Assembly: GCA_947652115.1 (NCBI GenBank)
Contig: OX393564.1
Location: 1,137,286-1,201,285, forward strand
DNA from: Blastomussa wellsi
Taxonomy: Eukaryota; Cnidaria; Anthozoa; Scleractinia; Plerogyridae
Length of the DNA: 64,000 nucleotides
Direction: 5' to 3'
Shown here: piece after piece, positions 1 to 13,000 of the stretch
How positions within the stretch are numbered: the stretch's first letter is position 1
Layout: each line of letters starts with the position of its first letter
Program-made: the position numbers and the translations under genes
The notes under the pieces: model-generated
What the model was told of the DNA's origin: nothing
Database searches by the model: none
What the model saw: the letters and a program-made list of their open reading frames with translations, nothing else

Positions 1-3000
1 CATTCTAAGGCAAAATGTGAGGATGGAAAATGTTTCTGCCAAAGAAAATATGTTGGAAATGGGAAAAAGTGCAGAGGTAATAATGAATTAACTGGTTACT
101 CTATAACTATCTCATTCAACCAGGGCAATTGGAATAAATTTTGTCATGTTGCTTAGCAACTTCAGGGACGAACACTGCGGGCTCGGTCCCGTCTTGGAAG
201 CGGGATTTCGTCATCATCTGGGACTTGCTTCTTCCCCCGGGGGACCACTGAGAATGATTTCTTATGTTACCTTTAACTGGCATATTGTTTCTTACAAGAA
301 CAGCTTTTTGCAAATGACCAGTGAGCCTAGACCATAAATGCAATTTGTATAGGTAATCATACGGTTTCGAGTTTAATTTGGAATTAATTTGCACGAGTGT
401 GTTTTTTATATTATTAATGACGTTATTCCTCTTTTTGAATCCCCATGTTGCTGTTGTAACTCAACAAATGAACAAATAACCATTTTTTGTCAGAGTCAAA
501 GCCGTGTAAGAAAAAGACGAAACATAACTGTGGTCAAGCTACCTGTGTGTTCGACCCCATAAGGGCTAGACATTTCGAATGCCAATGCGACAATGGACTT
601 TACTATAGCGCGCCTGGAAAGTGTGTGGGTGAGTGTAAACTTAACCTCTCTCCCTCAACTATGGTCAAATTTGAAACTCTCCGATTTAAGCCATTTTAGA
701 ACAAAGACAAGTGGTTGGTATAAGGAGAAAAATGCTTACATTTTTTAAATATCTCTTTTCGTTCCATATATATTCAGTTTCTTTTGAAATATTCAAATTA
801 GCTAAGCGATGACGTCATCCACTCAACCAAATTTTAATCAAATATGTGAAAGCGAAATATCTCAACCAAAAATGTTTGATTCTTGCCGGGCACCGAGGCT
901 CTACTGGTTGTATTCTACAATGTGAGACTATCATTTATGTTACCATGCCAACATATTGGATTTTTTCAGGTTCCATTTTGATATTTCTCAGTGCTGCCTC
1001 ATTTGCCTGATATAGCAAGTATATAAGTGTGCTAGGTAAACTACTTGCCCTGGTTTCATTTTTCTGGGCTGAAATTTACTAAATATTGAAAACATGTCCG
1101 GGGGCCTGGAAAAGAGTGTGTTGCCATAGAAATGCAATTTTCCGCCTCTGCTCCGCCTCTAGAACTATTTGCGTACCACATTTCAATGGTTTCTGCAGCA
1201 AATTGAGTGAGATAGCTTATATATTCAATATCAAATGGGGTTGAGTGGATGACGTTATCAGTCCCCTACTTGCATATTTTAAATATCCCAGAAACTAGTT
1301 AAGACATTTGTAAACGGTAAACGTCATGTTTCGAATCTTGCACTTATGTTTTCTATGAATTCGCCGCTGCTTGTGAAAATTTGAGACAGATTAGGTACAC
1401 AGGGTCTTTTAAAATTGTTGCTGTATTACTGAATTACTTCCTGTTGTCGGATGATTCTTTCTTAGAGTGCTTAGTCAATAAGAACTGCAAGAAGACCAAC
1501 TCCGTTTGCGTTAATGGCACCTGTGCGTGCGAGGACGAGCTAGTACTGGGCGAAACGGCATGCGAGGCTGGTGAGAACACTCTTTTGTGTAATAGTAACA
1601 CCCATGGGCCTTAATCACACGGCGGCTATGTTGAGTCCCGAGGGATTGAAAACGTTTGTTTTGCCGCGCGGGAACTCGTTCCCAAACATTTGAACTCGAG
1701 GCTCGGGGTACAAAATCTATTGTCTATGGCCAAAATGGCCGCCGTGTGATTAAGGTCCATACACGAAATTAACTCATTTCTAGCGAGTGTCGTATAATCA
1801 AAACCAAATTTATGACTCTGGTCAATCGCCAGATCACCGACAAGTCCAAGCTTGATTCAAGTTCATGTAGGCAACGCAAAGCGCGGGAAAACGTGCGTGA
1901 CAGACGGTCACGGCTGGTTTGGGTTTCGCTAGTGACTGATTAAAAAGCAAACGTTAACTGCTTTGCGTTTGCGCTCAATCCCTACTTTGTGTTTACATCT
2001 CCAGTTGAAAGGAGAAAATGTAAATAGATAAATAAAAAATATCTTGGCTAGAGCTAGACAGTTTCCCGTCGCTCTTTCTACCCAGTCAATAATTATAACT
2101 GATCAGTATACATATATATTTTTTTAATTTTACAGCTCCTATACATGTTTGCCAAAATGACCTGGAGTGCGATTCTCGGGCGAAGTGTGTGGAAGGAAAG
2201 TGCATTTGTCAAGGAAACACCATCGGAAATGGAAAATACTGCAGGGGTAATTATCATCTTGTTAACAGCGTGGTTAGTTGCGCTGGCTCTGGATCGGACG
2301 GTCCGAGTTTGAGTCCTGGCCGGGAAACTGCGTTGTATTCTCGGGAAAGACATTTTACTCTCACAAGGCTTCTCTCCATCCAGGGAAGTAATGTACAGGG
2401 TGGGGGCATGTAGCAACCCTGCGATGGAGAAGCAACCTATCCAAAGGGAGTAGAAATATTCCTAGCTAGCTTCTTAATGCTACAGAATCCAGGATAAGCT
2501 CTAGCCTGATGGGCCACTAGGCTAGTATGTAGACTTCGCCTTTACTTGAACAGCGTGAAAACAGAGTAATAAATTACTGCAAACGTCTAAATAAAAGCGC
2601 TAATTACATATTTTTCCGCAATTGCTGCATATTTCAAATAAATCTCAAACTGAAACAAGACCTTATTTAATTATTTGCGAATTTTTTCGTTGTGTTCCTT
2701 AGTAAGAGGTAAGGAAATGGATTTCAGATCATCGAATATGATTTGGCGACAGGGCGTCAGTGAACCTTGTGTTTCCTTCTGGTGAAATTTGTGGCAATAT
2801 GCCGGTTTTTTTCCAGATGGAAGTTCAGTAATTTACCAATTTTGATTTAATCAGTCAACTTTTGTAAATTTCGTTTTATTTCGAGATCGTACAGCAAGCT
2901 CATAACCAGCTCCGGAAAATAAAAATTAATTAACGTGATATGTCTATGAACGGCGAAACCAAAACGCTCTCGACAGCAGTCTTACCCAGTAAAGTTATGC

Positions 3001-6000
3001 TCTTTATTGTTCTCAATCATACAATAGTTAGCGTTGCAGAATAGCAAAACATTTTGTATCGCTTGAACAAGACGCTACGCACGCTGTGAAATGTAGTTCT
3101 AAAGTTTAAATTGCGCCATTTTCTTCACCTTTTTTTTAGATACCCAGGCATGCGCCGCGGAACACCATTGTGGTGCCAACTCTGATTGCGTCGCTGATCC
3201 TCTGCTTCCTGACACACCTGAATGCAGATGTCAAAATGGATTTAAAAAGTCTGACGTTGATAACTGTGAAGGTATGGTGTTACAGAAATGCCCACCGCCG
3301 GGAGCAGCAGGGCTCTTTCATATAATATGTAGGTATTTGTGGCGTCAAAGACGTGGGAAGGAAAATAGCTTATTGAACTAATCAGCCGCCCCTCACATAT
3401 TTTTGCCGGGGCAAATGACATCATCGCCAGGTATGCGCACGCCTGAGTTCCAGTTCTATTCATCGATGCTTTCGAGAGCAGAAGCAAATGGAGTCTGATG
3501 CGAAACAGTTGGGCTTCAAACATTTGCTGAAATATGTGCCAGAAGTTGAAACAATACTGTAAATGAACACGAAAAACATTACAAGGTTATCGACCCAGGA
3601 AGTTGAGTTTTAGTCAGTGACCTTAAGGGGTGCAAAAACGGAAATAGTGAGTTTAGCGGGTCCACGGTGGGTTAAATTTATCCCGATTTCACGCAAGCAC
3701 AATATTCCTCACAAATTCGTATAATTTTATGGCAACGCAAATGTAAAGATTGTTTCATAACCTGCTTATTTGAATTTGCAATGTATTTTTAATTTTAGAA
3801 CTCTTAGGGCCTTTTCCTTGGCCTGAGAGCGAGTCCCCAAGCCAGGGAAAAGACCCTGGGAACGAGGTTTCTTAGCCCCTAAATTTTGCCGAAGAAATTA
3901 TTGTATAATGAATTGAATGTAGAAAATGAATATGTGCAGTAAAAGTAATTTCAGGAATTTCAAATGTACTGAGGGTATGATGTTCGCAGAGCTTTAGAAG
4001 TAGTTTCGAGTCACATGCACGATAAAAAATTTTCCTGTGTACATGATAATTATCTTCCAGGTGGTGTGAATGAATTAGTTTGTGACTGTTTCTGCTTTGT
4101 GAATGTTACATGAAAGTGCCAGGAAAGAATGGCGTTTATTTTAATTTATTCTCATATCAAACAGCTACGTACATGTAATTTGCCACATATAAACAATCAC
4201 TACAATAATTATGATAGATTATTAATTATGCCGTTACGAATTCCAATAGGCAAATATAATAATTTGAATGGCTTCTCCTGTCTAAAATAAATTTTGTTTG
4301 ACAAGCAAAAACAATCGCTTTAAACATATCAAGAATTGCAACAGTTAGACCTTCTACAAGTTGATCGAGGGCTTTGAGAAAGTCTGCTGCAGTTGAAATG
4401 CATGTTTTGTAGTACACATATCAGCAACATACAATGTCACTGGCTAGCGGCCTGTGCGCCCTCACAAAAAGTTTTCGAAAAGTACCTCTCTCCCAACTCT
4501 GATAAGACAGAATTCGTTAAATAGTCACTCTTTCTGTTCAAGCAATCAGTTAGGCTAAGAACTAAGCACACCTAAACTAAGAACACATGTTCTATGTTGT
4601 CTCTGCATGTAGATATCGATGAATGCAGTAATACTGGAATTTGTCCCGCAAACTCCATCTGTAAAAACTCGCATGGTAGCTACGAATGCAAATGCAATGA
4701 TGGATACAGAAAGAACGACAACGGTGTCTGCGATGGTAAGCAAATGCTGTCTGTTTTTAGTTTTAAAATGCAGTGACTAAGGCAGTCTGGTTAGAAAGCT
4801 GGACTTGGAATCCAGAAATCGCCACCACAATCACCACCATCATCATCACCACAATCACCACCACCACCATCACCATCACCATCACCATCACCATCACCAT
4901 CACCACCAACACCACCATTACCACCACCACCACCACCACAATCACCACCACCACCACCATCACCATCACAATCACCACCACCACCACCATCACCATCACC
5001 ATCACCATCACCACCACAATCACCACCACCACCACCACCACAATCACCACCACCACCACCATCACCATCACCACCACCACCACCACCACCACAATCACCA
5101 CCACCACCACCACCATCACCATCACCATCACCATCACCATCACCATCACCATCACCATCACCACCACCACCATCACCACCATTACCACCACCATTACAAC
5201 CACAATCACCATCACCATCACCATCACCATCACCACCACCACCATCACCACCATTACCACCACCATCACCATCACCATCACCATCACCACCACCATCACC
5301 ACCACCACCACCATCACCATCACCATCACCACCATTACCACCACCATCACCACCACAATCACCACCACCACCACCACAATCACCACCACCACCACCATCA
5401 CCATCACCATCACCATCACCATCACCATCACCACCACCACCACCACCATCAACACCACCATTACCACCATCACCATCACCACCACCATCACAATCACCAC
5501 CACCACAATCACCACCACCACCACCATCACCATCACCATCACCATCACCATCACCATCACCACCACCACCACCACCATCAACACCACCATTACCACCACC
5601 ACCATCACCATCACCACCACCACCAACACCACCATTACCACCATCATCACCAACATCACAATCACCACCACCACCATCACCATCACCACCACCACCAACA
5701 CCACCATTACCACCACCATCACCACCACAATCACCACCACCACCACCACCATCACCATCACCATCACCACCACCACCACCACCACCACCACCATCACCAT
5801 CACCATCACCATCACCATCACCGTCACCATCACCATCACCACCACAATCACCACCACCACCACCACCATCACCATCACCACCACCACCACCACCACAATC
5901 ACCATTACCACCACCATCACCATCACCATCACCATCACCATCACCACCACCACCAACACCACCATTACCATCACCATCACCACCACAATCACCACCACCA

Positions 6001-6135
6001 CCATCACCATCACCATCACCATCACCATCACCACCACCACCATCACCACCACCACAATAACCACCATCAAAATCTCCACTTCCACCACAATCACAACGTT
6101 ACCACCACCACCACCACCAAAATCACCATCACCAC

Positions 6136-6166
<31 letters not shown>

Positions 6167-8187
6167 ACCACTACCACCACCATGATCATCAGCATCATCG
6201 TCATCGTCATCATTTTCATCATCATCAATTATCATTGTCAATTGTCTAAAAAACTATAGTTTAAACGAGATGTTTCAAATTTCATTTCAGATGTGGACGA
6301 ATGTTCTAGTGCGGATGCATGCGGCACTGGGGAGAAATGTGTGAACCAGCCGGGAAAATATTCTTGTGAATGTGAATCAGGATATGTGAACAAGGGCGCT
6401 GCATGTGTTAAAAAGAGTAAGCTATTCACCAAATAATGAGCAATTTGCACCGCAGATTAGCTGTTTCTCTCATAACTGCAATTATAGCTTAAATTCTATC
6501 AAAAATATTAAATTAACTAATGATAAAACTAAGTTTTTCGTTCTGTTTTTTATTCCTTTTTAGTGTCAGTATTTGTATTTTTCTTTACCTTTAATACTCG
6601 CTTGAACAAAATAGCTCTTTTTATCTAATTACATATGTTATATAGGCGCGCGGGTGCGACGTGTGTGCCCGCAGCCCCAGGCCCACAGGCTGCGGAGGTG
6701 TACGTTTTTATTGACCAACGATTTAAAAAGAGTGAATAAGCCAATTCGGAGTTTGTTAAAGAAACGTGCGTGCGTCGGGATAAAACGGAAGCATATAATT
6801 TTCTTCTTTTGTGATGCAAAATACTTGCACGAATTTGAATTCAAAATCTTTCGTATTTTTAATACATGCGTGATTTTATCCCGACGCGCGCAAGTGTTTT
6901 CTGAAACTCCGAATTATTGATAACAATATATATAGCATAGTGTTTTTTATACAGCATAGTATAGTATACGTCTGTACGGATTTTCAACTTCATTTCTAGT
7001 TTTTTTCTTCTAAAATAGTGACATTATTCTCTAAAACTGGAAAATACATATGTAAAGAAGTCTCTGCGCTTTCTCATTTCCATATATTCTTTATTCCCAA
7101 TTATACTTATTATAATCATAAACTAAATGGCAAAACGATAAAGTATGCGGTAATTAGGATGCAGGCCATGATTCTTTTTCAAATTGAGCTAAACAATCAG
7201 TTAACATTTCATTGTACTCTGTTTTTAGACGAATGTGATAACTGCAAAAAGCACGAAGTATGCTATCAAGGAAAGTGCAAGTGCAAGAAAGGATACAGGA
7301 TGGATAAAAAGGGACACTGCTATCATGTGAAAATAAGTAAGAACTGTGTTTAAATTGGTACCTACCATGAGACAGTCAGTCAGTCATGATCAGTCAGACA
7401 GATAATAAACTACTGACTCAGTCTGTCTGACTGTCTTCTAGTCAGTCAGTCAGTCAGTCACACGTGCGCGTCAGCCAGCTAGTCCGTCAGTCAGTCAGTC
7501 AGTCAGTCAGGCAGAAAGTCAGTCAGTCAGATAGTCAGCCATTAGTCCGTCGGTCATGCGTTCAGACAGTCAGTAAATACAATACAAATATAATTTTATT
7601 ATCCACTCCCCATGGTGGCTTTTCAGAGGCTGATAAAATGCTAAAAATATTAATTAGTACAGGTAAAAAATACACAATAATAATAATATTATTTTCTATA
7701 TATTAACTTTTATAGTCATATTTTAAATGATTATTTTCTAAAACCCACAGTTTTTATCATAATGGTGAAAAATCGCCAACAGGTATAGGGTTGTCAAAAT
7801 TTTCACTTTTTTTTTAGTTGTGATTAATTGGTCTTCATGTCCTCCAATCCTGTCTACAACCATACTCTGAACTCGTGATTAGCAAATCAGACTTTTGCTT
7901 CGCGAACATCCGATTTTGTTAATCACTCGTACGATACGTATAAGAAAAGTAACTGTTCGAGAAACAGTTAGGGATTAATTGTACTAGTGAACATTAAAGA
8001 CCTAATTGAAATCCATTCAGTCCTATTAAAATTTTATATATAACATTTATTTTATTTCTGATGCCTTGTACGTTTTTCCTCTCTAGGTAAAGGACTTTTA
8101 GCTGGTTCTGGAGAGACGTTACATGTCAACAGTTTCCTGAGCGCTCTCATTCTTGGAATTCTTGGGGGCCTGGCCTTCACAGCATAA
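1..8187 (+). CDS. Gene A: multi-EGF secreted/GPI-anchored protein, 3' part (5' end outside window)
   Basis: Nine exons are visible: d 1-76 (reading frame begins at base 1), e 494-628, f 1466-1570, d 2136-2246, e 3140-3271, h 4613-4735, h' 6291-6416, i 7229-7336, tail 8087-8187 (stop TAA 8185-8187), giving 338 visible residues. Every exon has an AG acceptor, a GT donor and phase 1, and each domain exon carries six cysteines in EGF spacing. The h exons start DIDEC and DVDEC, the calcium-binding EGF signature. The tail encodes a Gly/Ser stretch (AGSGE) followed by a hydrophobic end, [13 protein letters not shown], with no charged cytoplasmic part, which is the pattern of a GPI-attachment signal (inference). 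Compared with B, D and E there is no type-g exon between e and h: 3272-4612 holds no EGF-like reading frame that I can find. The intron 4736-6290 carries a 1.4 kb CAC/CAT repeat. Function unknown; extracellular adhesion or ligand binding is a guess from EGF chains. Confidence 0.82.
775..1300. repeat. Inverted-repeat (MITE-like) element in an intron of gene A
   Basis: Left arm (about 775-828) contains GATGACGTCATCCACTCAACC; the right arm (about 1239-1298) contains its near-complement GGTTGAGTGGATGACGTTATC. No coding capacity is seen between the arms. Confidence 0.55.
1609..1757. repeat. Short MITE with about 20 bp terminal inverted repeats
   Basis: Starts GGCCTTAATCACACGGCGGC and ends GCCGCCGTGTGATTAAGGTCC. 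About 148 bp, non-coding, inside an intron of gene A. Confidence 0.6.
2262..2535 (+). mobile_element. tRNA-derived SINE, degenerate
   Basis: A B-box-like GAGTTTGAGTCCT near 2310 lies about 50 bp after an A-box-like TGGTTAGTTG. The downstream body shares CTGCGATGGA and GGGAGTAGAAATA blocks with the other SINE copies in this window. It lies just after exon 2136-2246. Confidence 0.5.
4812..6240. repeat. 1.4 kb CAC/CAT low-complexity repeat
   Basis: Almost pure CAC and CAT triplets with occasional CAA and TTA, inside the intron between the h and h' exons of gene A. Guanine is almost absent from the + strand. A recurring unit, CAACACCACCATTACC, appears at about 4908, 5450, 5577, 5625, 5697 and 5953, so there is a higher-order pattern. 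The last about 60 bp turn into CATCAT/TCATCG. The long open frames here (poly-His, poly-Thr, poly-Val/Met) are artefacts of composition. Confidence 0.95.
7366..7580. repeat. (GTCA)n microsatellite
   Basis: Imperfect CAGT/GTCA tandem repeat in the last intron of gene A, with interruptions. No gene. Confidence 0.85.
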
Positions 8188-8581
8188 ATGGAATCGTGCC
8201 TGCTGCTTTGCTGTTGCTTACTTTAACTTTTTTCCTTTATTCATTGTCACAATATCTGGAAAACTTATCAGAGGCTGAAAAAACGTGCATGTTTTGTTTG
8301 GCTGCTATATAAATTAGCAGGACTTCAGAAATTATTACAGTGGTATGAATACTTCTTAACACCAACGCATTATAAACTTTACTTTTTGTTTTGGGACTAA
8401 CTTTTTCAGGAATATTGGTTAACCGCATGTTATAGAAAATAGTCAGTAAATGTCGAAAAGAAAACTTCCACATTGTTAAGAGAAGACCTTTATGTTTGTT
8501 TTTTGATAAACGATTTTTATTTGCACGATAAAACTGGATGTTTCTGTTTCTGTTTACACACATTTCTGTTCTTGGTTTTCA

Positions 8582-8587
8582 AATAAA
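8582..8587 (+). terminator. Gene A poly(A) signal
   Basis: AATAAA about 400 bp after the stop, followed by CTCGCTTTGCTTTG. The same hexamer plus ACTC-ACTTTG-like downstream block is found after genes B, C, D, E and F, so it is a conserved family 3'-end. Confidence 0.7.
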
Positions 8588-8911
8588 CTCGCTTTGCTTT
8601 GCTTTGCAAATGTGTTTGTCTTTCTCTATCTGGTTTCTGATCTTATTAATAAATATATATGTTATTTGCCTGCTGGGCGGTCCGTGTAGTCAAAAACTGT
8701 GACCTCGGTCTAGAAACTGCTGCCCTCGGCCGGTCATTGGAATATATAACTCAATTGTCACATGTGCTTCGGGACCAGAAACTGCGCTAAACCTGACATA
8801 TTGTGGCTTTGCATCTAATCCACTTTGGCAAGTCACACGCTGTCCCTTTCTTTATCAAATCCAATCCACGATACGGAATAAGATGGCGCCACGCGTTGCA
8901 TTCTGGGGAAA

Positions 8912-9309
8912 TCGACATGTCGGCTTTTAAGTTACTGCGTTTGTATGGGAATCTGATGGCAGAGGTAATTTTATTAAAAAATAAATTACGGGCAATTTAT
9001 GGATAGCAAAGTGAGGATACTTGGCAAACGATTGTATATACCAAATCTGAGGGATGTAACTGCGCTAGGAAGCGCGTAATCGCGTTTCTAGTTTCTCATA
9101 CATTTGCCTGCAAGTTTGTGGGGGAAAATTATGGACAAATGTAAGCAAAATTGAGAATAAGAGTGCACCCTTTCTAGTACGGCTACATCCCTCAAATTTG
9201 GTACATATAATTTTTTGCCTAGTACCTTCACTTTGCTATTCATTAAGAAAATTATTTGTTATCAGATTCCCATACAAACACAGTAAGTTTGGGGCCAACA
9301 TGTAGGCCT
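8912..9309. repeat. Fold-back element with arms of about 130-150 bp
   Basis: The left arm (8912-9060) and right arm (9181-9309) are inverted copies: TTTGTATGGGAATCTGAT on the left is matched by ATCAGATTCCCATACAAA on the right, and GAGGGATGTA by TACATCCCTC. Non-autonomous DNA element; no coding sequence. Confidence 0.7.
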
Positions 9310-10080
9310 TTATAGATTATGCTAGCATAAATTTTTCATCTCTATTCCCAAGCACTTGGTGACGTTATTCGATGTTTTAAGTTTTAGTTCAAGTAGTAGC
9401 ATTTGTAGTTCACTGTGAATCACTGAGCGGCGTCTGAAACGGTCTGAGCCCGTGTCTTGGGTGCACCGGAACCGGAAGTCAAATTGTAGGCGCACGTTAA
9501 CATGAACCACGTGTTTATTTGAATTTTATTGTGGATTTGTTGCGTTTCTTTCTTGTAGACCAACGACTTCTAATTAAAAAAATGTATTTTTTGGACTTAC
9601 TTGCAATTTTTTCAAAGAGCATAATTTTAAAAAAGGGGCATAATTTGGAAAAAAAAGAGAATAATTTTAGCATAATTTGGCCAATCTACCCAAAATGCCA
9701 CGCCTGACGCCATCTTTTTCCGGTCTTTTCTACCAAGAGTGCAGCTATTTAATGCATGATAATGTATGATATCGACAGACAGACAGCACCAGCAAACATT
9801 CTCAAGCCATTCGTTAAAAACTTTCAGATTCATAATTAGAACTAGATCCACTTCAACTTCTCGAGAACAGAAATGCTTAACGTTGTTTCAGTTATCGGTG
9901 TACAAATTGGCAAATCGATTCCGCTCCCAATAAGAACGCTTGTGTTGGACTAGGACCAGGGAAATGCAGCCCTCATAATTAACATTATGACGAAAGTAAT
10001 TTAATTTAATTTCACACAGTCCGCTTGATGCAGCGATGAGAGCACTTTCGTAGGCTTCGTGCAAAAAGCGTTCCGCTAGA

Positions 10081-13000
10081 ATGGGGCTGCTCAAAACACA
10101 GATTCTCACTTTGATGGTGATCGGTTTCTTCATTGGCGGCCTTTACGCTCGGATGCGATATCGTAAGTTTTGTAGCTATCTCATTTTAGTGTTGACTGCT
10201 TCGAAATATCAAATAACTGATAATATCAGCGTGCGCTTATACAAAAAAGGAGATATTTTTCTTTGCTAAAATTCGGTCCCAGATAGACAAAAGAACTTTT
10301 CTCCCAAACAACCATAGCGACAAACGAGCATTATTTTGCATCCTGAAAAAGAGTATGCACCAATCAGAAAAAAGGTCAACAGGATCACAACTTAATAGTC
10401 CGCAGAAATGTCCACTCAGCATCGCGATAGTTGTGATTCTTTGCTCGAAACGAATATTAATTAAGATCACGATTGAATCACACGTCCAGAGCGTTAATAA
10501 CAAGTGTCACTATTTGTGTGCGAATGAATTAATTTTGCTTTGCGCGCGCGCGTACGATTTTTTTCCTGTTTCTAGCTTGAATTAACTAAAGCACTTTTAA
10601 ATCAGGTAAACGTTAGCGATGACACTGCTCAATACTCTGTATACCTTTGAACAATCGCGAGATTGATTTTTAATTACAACGTAAATTCCGTTTTTAGAGA
10701 ACGCTGTCCTCAATGGCGTTTCGTACGTTACCTTAATTGTTAAATTATATTCGACGATCGCGCGTCGGATATGAGATGGTAGATAGCTATATATAGCTAG
10801 CTATAACTATCTCATATCCAACGAGAAACAGAGTGGCGTAACTGTCTAATAAAAATCACCCAAATTATTGCAATATTTGAGCTTCCCGGCTGTTGTTACT
10901 GACGCTTACACCTATCACGGTTACTTTTTTGTTATATAATGGTCTAAAAACCAATCAATTGCAGTATACCATGCGTAGAGTTTAACAATGTATTATACAC
11001 CCGGCTTTGCTTTGTAATGTTTCAGCTGCGCCAGCGAAATGCGAATCTGACAAGGATTGTTTAAAAGGGAAAGCCAAGTGCATCCGAAGAGAGTGTCATT
11101 GTACTCATAAATATGCGTTTGGAGACGGAAAATCTAAGTGTGAAAGTAAGTACAAAAGTAACGAAGTACTTTCGCCTTTTCCAGTGAAGTAACCAGCTCA
11201 TTCGTGATCGCCGTATTCGATATTTTGAGTTGTTTTTGTTACGAACCAAATAGGCCATTTTACAGTTCTGTGCCTAGTGACCAAGCCTTTTAGAGGAAGA
11301 GGCTGAAGGTGACCTTGTGTTGATACAAACCCTCTTGCTTTTGATATGAAAATCCTTGTGTTCTTATGTTAACTAGTTTCTGGTCTTTATCATTGCAAGG
11401 TCAACACCAACCTCGCTTTCATACAGAGGCATGGTTACATTTCAAAGAACTGTAAAATGGTCTATTCCCCAAAGAACAAGTATGGCTAAGGATGGGAAGA
11501 TTGAGACGGATTGCAAATAAAGATTGTGAAACATTTAGGCTAAAGTTTTAAAAAGGCACAAACCGTGACGTAGCTCTACACTTTTGACGACACATCTCAT
11601 TGCTTGTTTACGTCGCGTTGTCCAACTTGACGTTTAAGCAATAATTGCAAGATTATAGTAAATGTTATTTTCCCGATAAACTAAGATTGGCCTGCCAGCT
11701 GCCTTTTTTAATACTATCTTAAAATACCGACTAAGGTTATGTCCAGGATTGAACGCAGGTAATTTGTTCAATTACTGCTTCATATTTGACTGGGTTATTT
11801 TCCATTTTCATATTACTTGATATTTGACAACATTATGTGTGTTTTAGTAGACTTTCATCAATGAAGCCAAACCAGTGAAGTAAAAGATGGTTTCTGACCA
11901 CTATCTCTGCAATCGACTTAACATATACCGTGTAGCATGAAAATTTTGGGAATTTTGTGCATTGCCCCTGATCCACAAAAAATAAAATCTAGCAGAAAAT
12001 AAAAACGCAATGTAAAACTCCGAAACAATTCAGTCAGTTATTCCTATGGTATCTCCTTAACAGAATGGGCAAAGTGTATGGTCACCGCCACTCTTGGCAT
12101 GAATCCCTGCACAATTGCTGTTCACAAGACAACCAGGAACTCACACTGTGTGCAGAATAGTAATGGTGATGCAGCTTGTAAGTGTGACAACGGGTATTTC
12201 GGAGGATATATGAATCCCAGGTGCATGAGTTCAGGTAAATTAATCAACATTCCAGGAGAGGGGAGTACTCTTTTCTTTTGTACGGGCAGGCTCCAAAGGC
12301 CAAACCATTCGCGTTTCATATTCCATTTATGATCCCTTCAAATATCCACAGAATGGTTACATCAACTCTTCTCTCAGTTTTTTACATGAGTAGCCTCTTA
12401 AAAAAATTGTGGGTCTAGGTATTCATTTAAGTAGATACGGTATATATCTGTGCCGTAGACAAAGATTGGTCGGAATTGAATGCAGATTTTTTTTAATTGA
12501 AAACCACCCCACCATTTTATGGTAACCAGATAAATTAATTTAGGTAATTGAAGGAAACAAGTGATATTGAAAACAGGTAGCTGCATGATTGCAGGTCCTG
12601 TAAAAGCAACATATTCAAATTGCTGTTAGTATTGCTCCAGTAATTCAATCGAATGCATATTATTTATTAATTACTCAAAGCTTGACAGTGGTAAAAGAAT
12701 TTGGTACTGAATCACAGCTAAACTGATCTGCCTTCTCTTGCCTTAACTTGACAGCTCCTAAGGAGGGAAAGTATCCCTGTTTGACGGACAAAAACTGTCC
12801 TACATATTCAAAGTGTTATAAGGACAAGTGCACTTGTCGTGACGAGTTAACTGGGAACGGGGAGACATGCAAACCACGTAAGTAATCATGTTATTGAATT
12901 GACGTAAAAATAGATAAAATCAGGCACCTAAGCATGTCATTCTTAATACATGTTATGTAGCTTACACGAAGTAACAAAAACGGTTAGGCCTACTGGATGC

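Larger units (their letters stand above)
8188..10080. other. A-B intergenic region
   Basis: Contains the gene A 3' UTR with its poly(A) signal at 8582, a fold-back element at 8912-9309, and unassigned AT-rich sequence that presumably includes the gene B promoter. No TATA box or EGF exon was recognised. Confidence 0.6.

Noticed and set aside
3790..3890. Possible coding exon after TTTTAG with frame LGPFPWPESESPSQGK
   Set aside because: No cysteines and a short palindrome (AGGGCCTTTTCC / GGAAAAGACCCT) explains the sequence better.
4763..6259. Three long open frames of 470-492 codons (poly-His, poly-Thr, poly-Val/Met/Gly)
   Set aside because: They are translations of the CAC/CAT repeat in different frames and strands; no start context, no non-repeat domain, and the tract lies in an intron.
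6625..6920. Overlapping open frames on both strands near 6.6-6.9 kb
   Set aside because: They arise from an imperfect inverted repeat (GTGCGTCGGGATAAAA / TTTTATCCCGACGCGC); no coding evidence.
7371..7570. CRISPR-like regular repeat
   Set aside because: Simple 4 bp GTCA microsatellite in a eukaryotic intron with no spacers.
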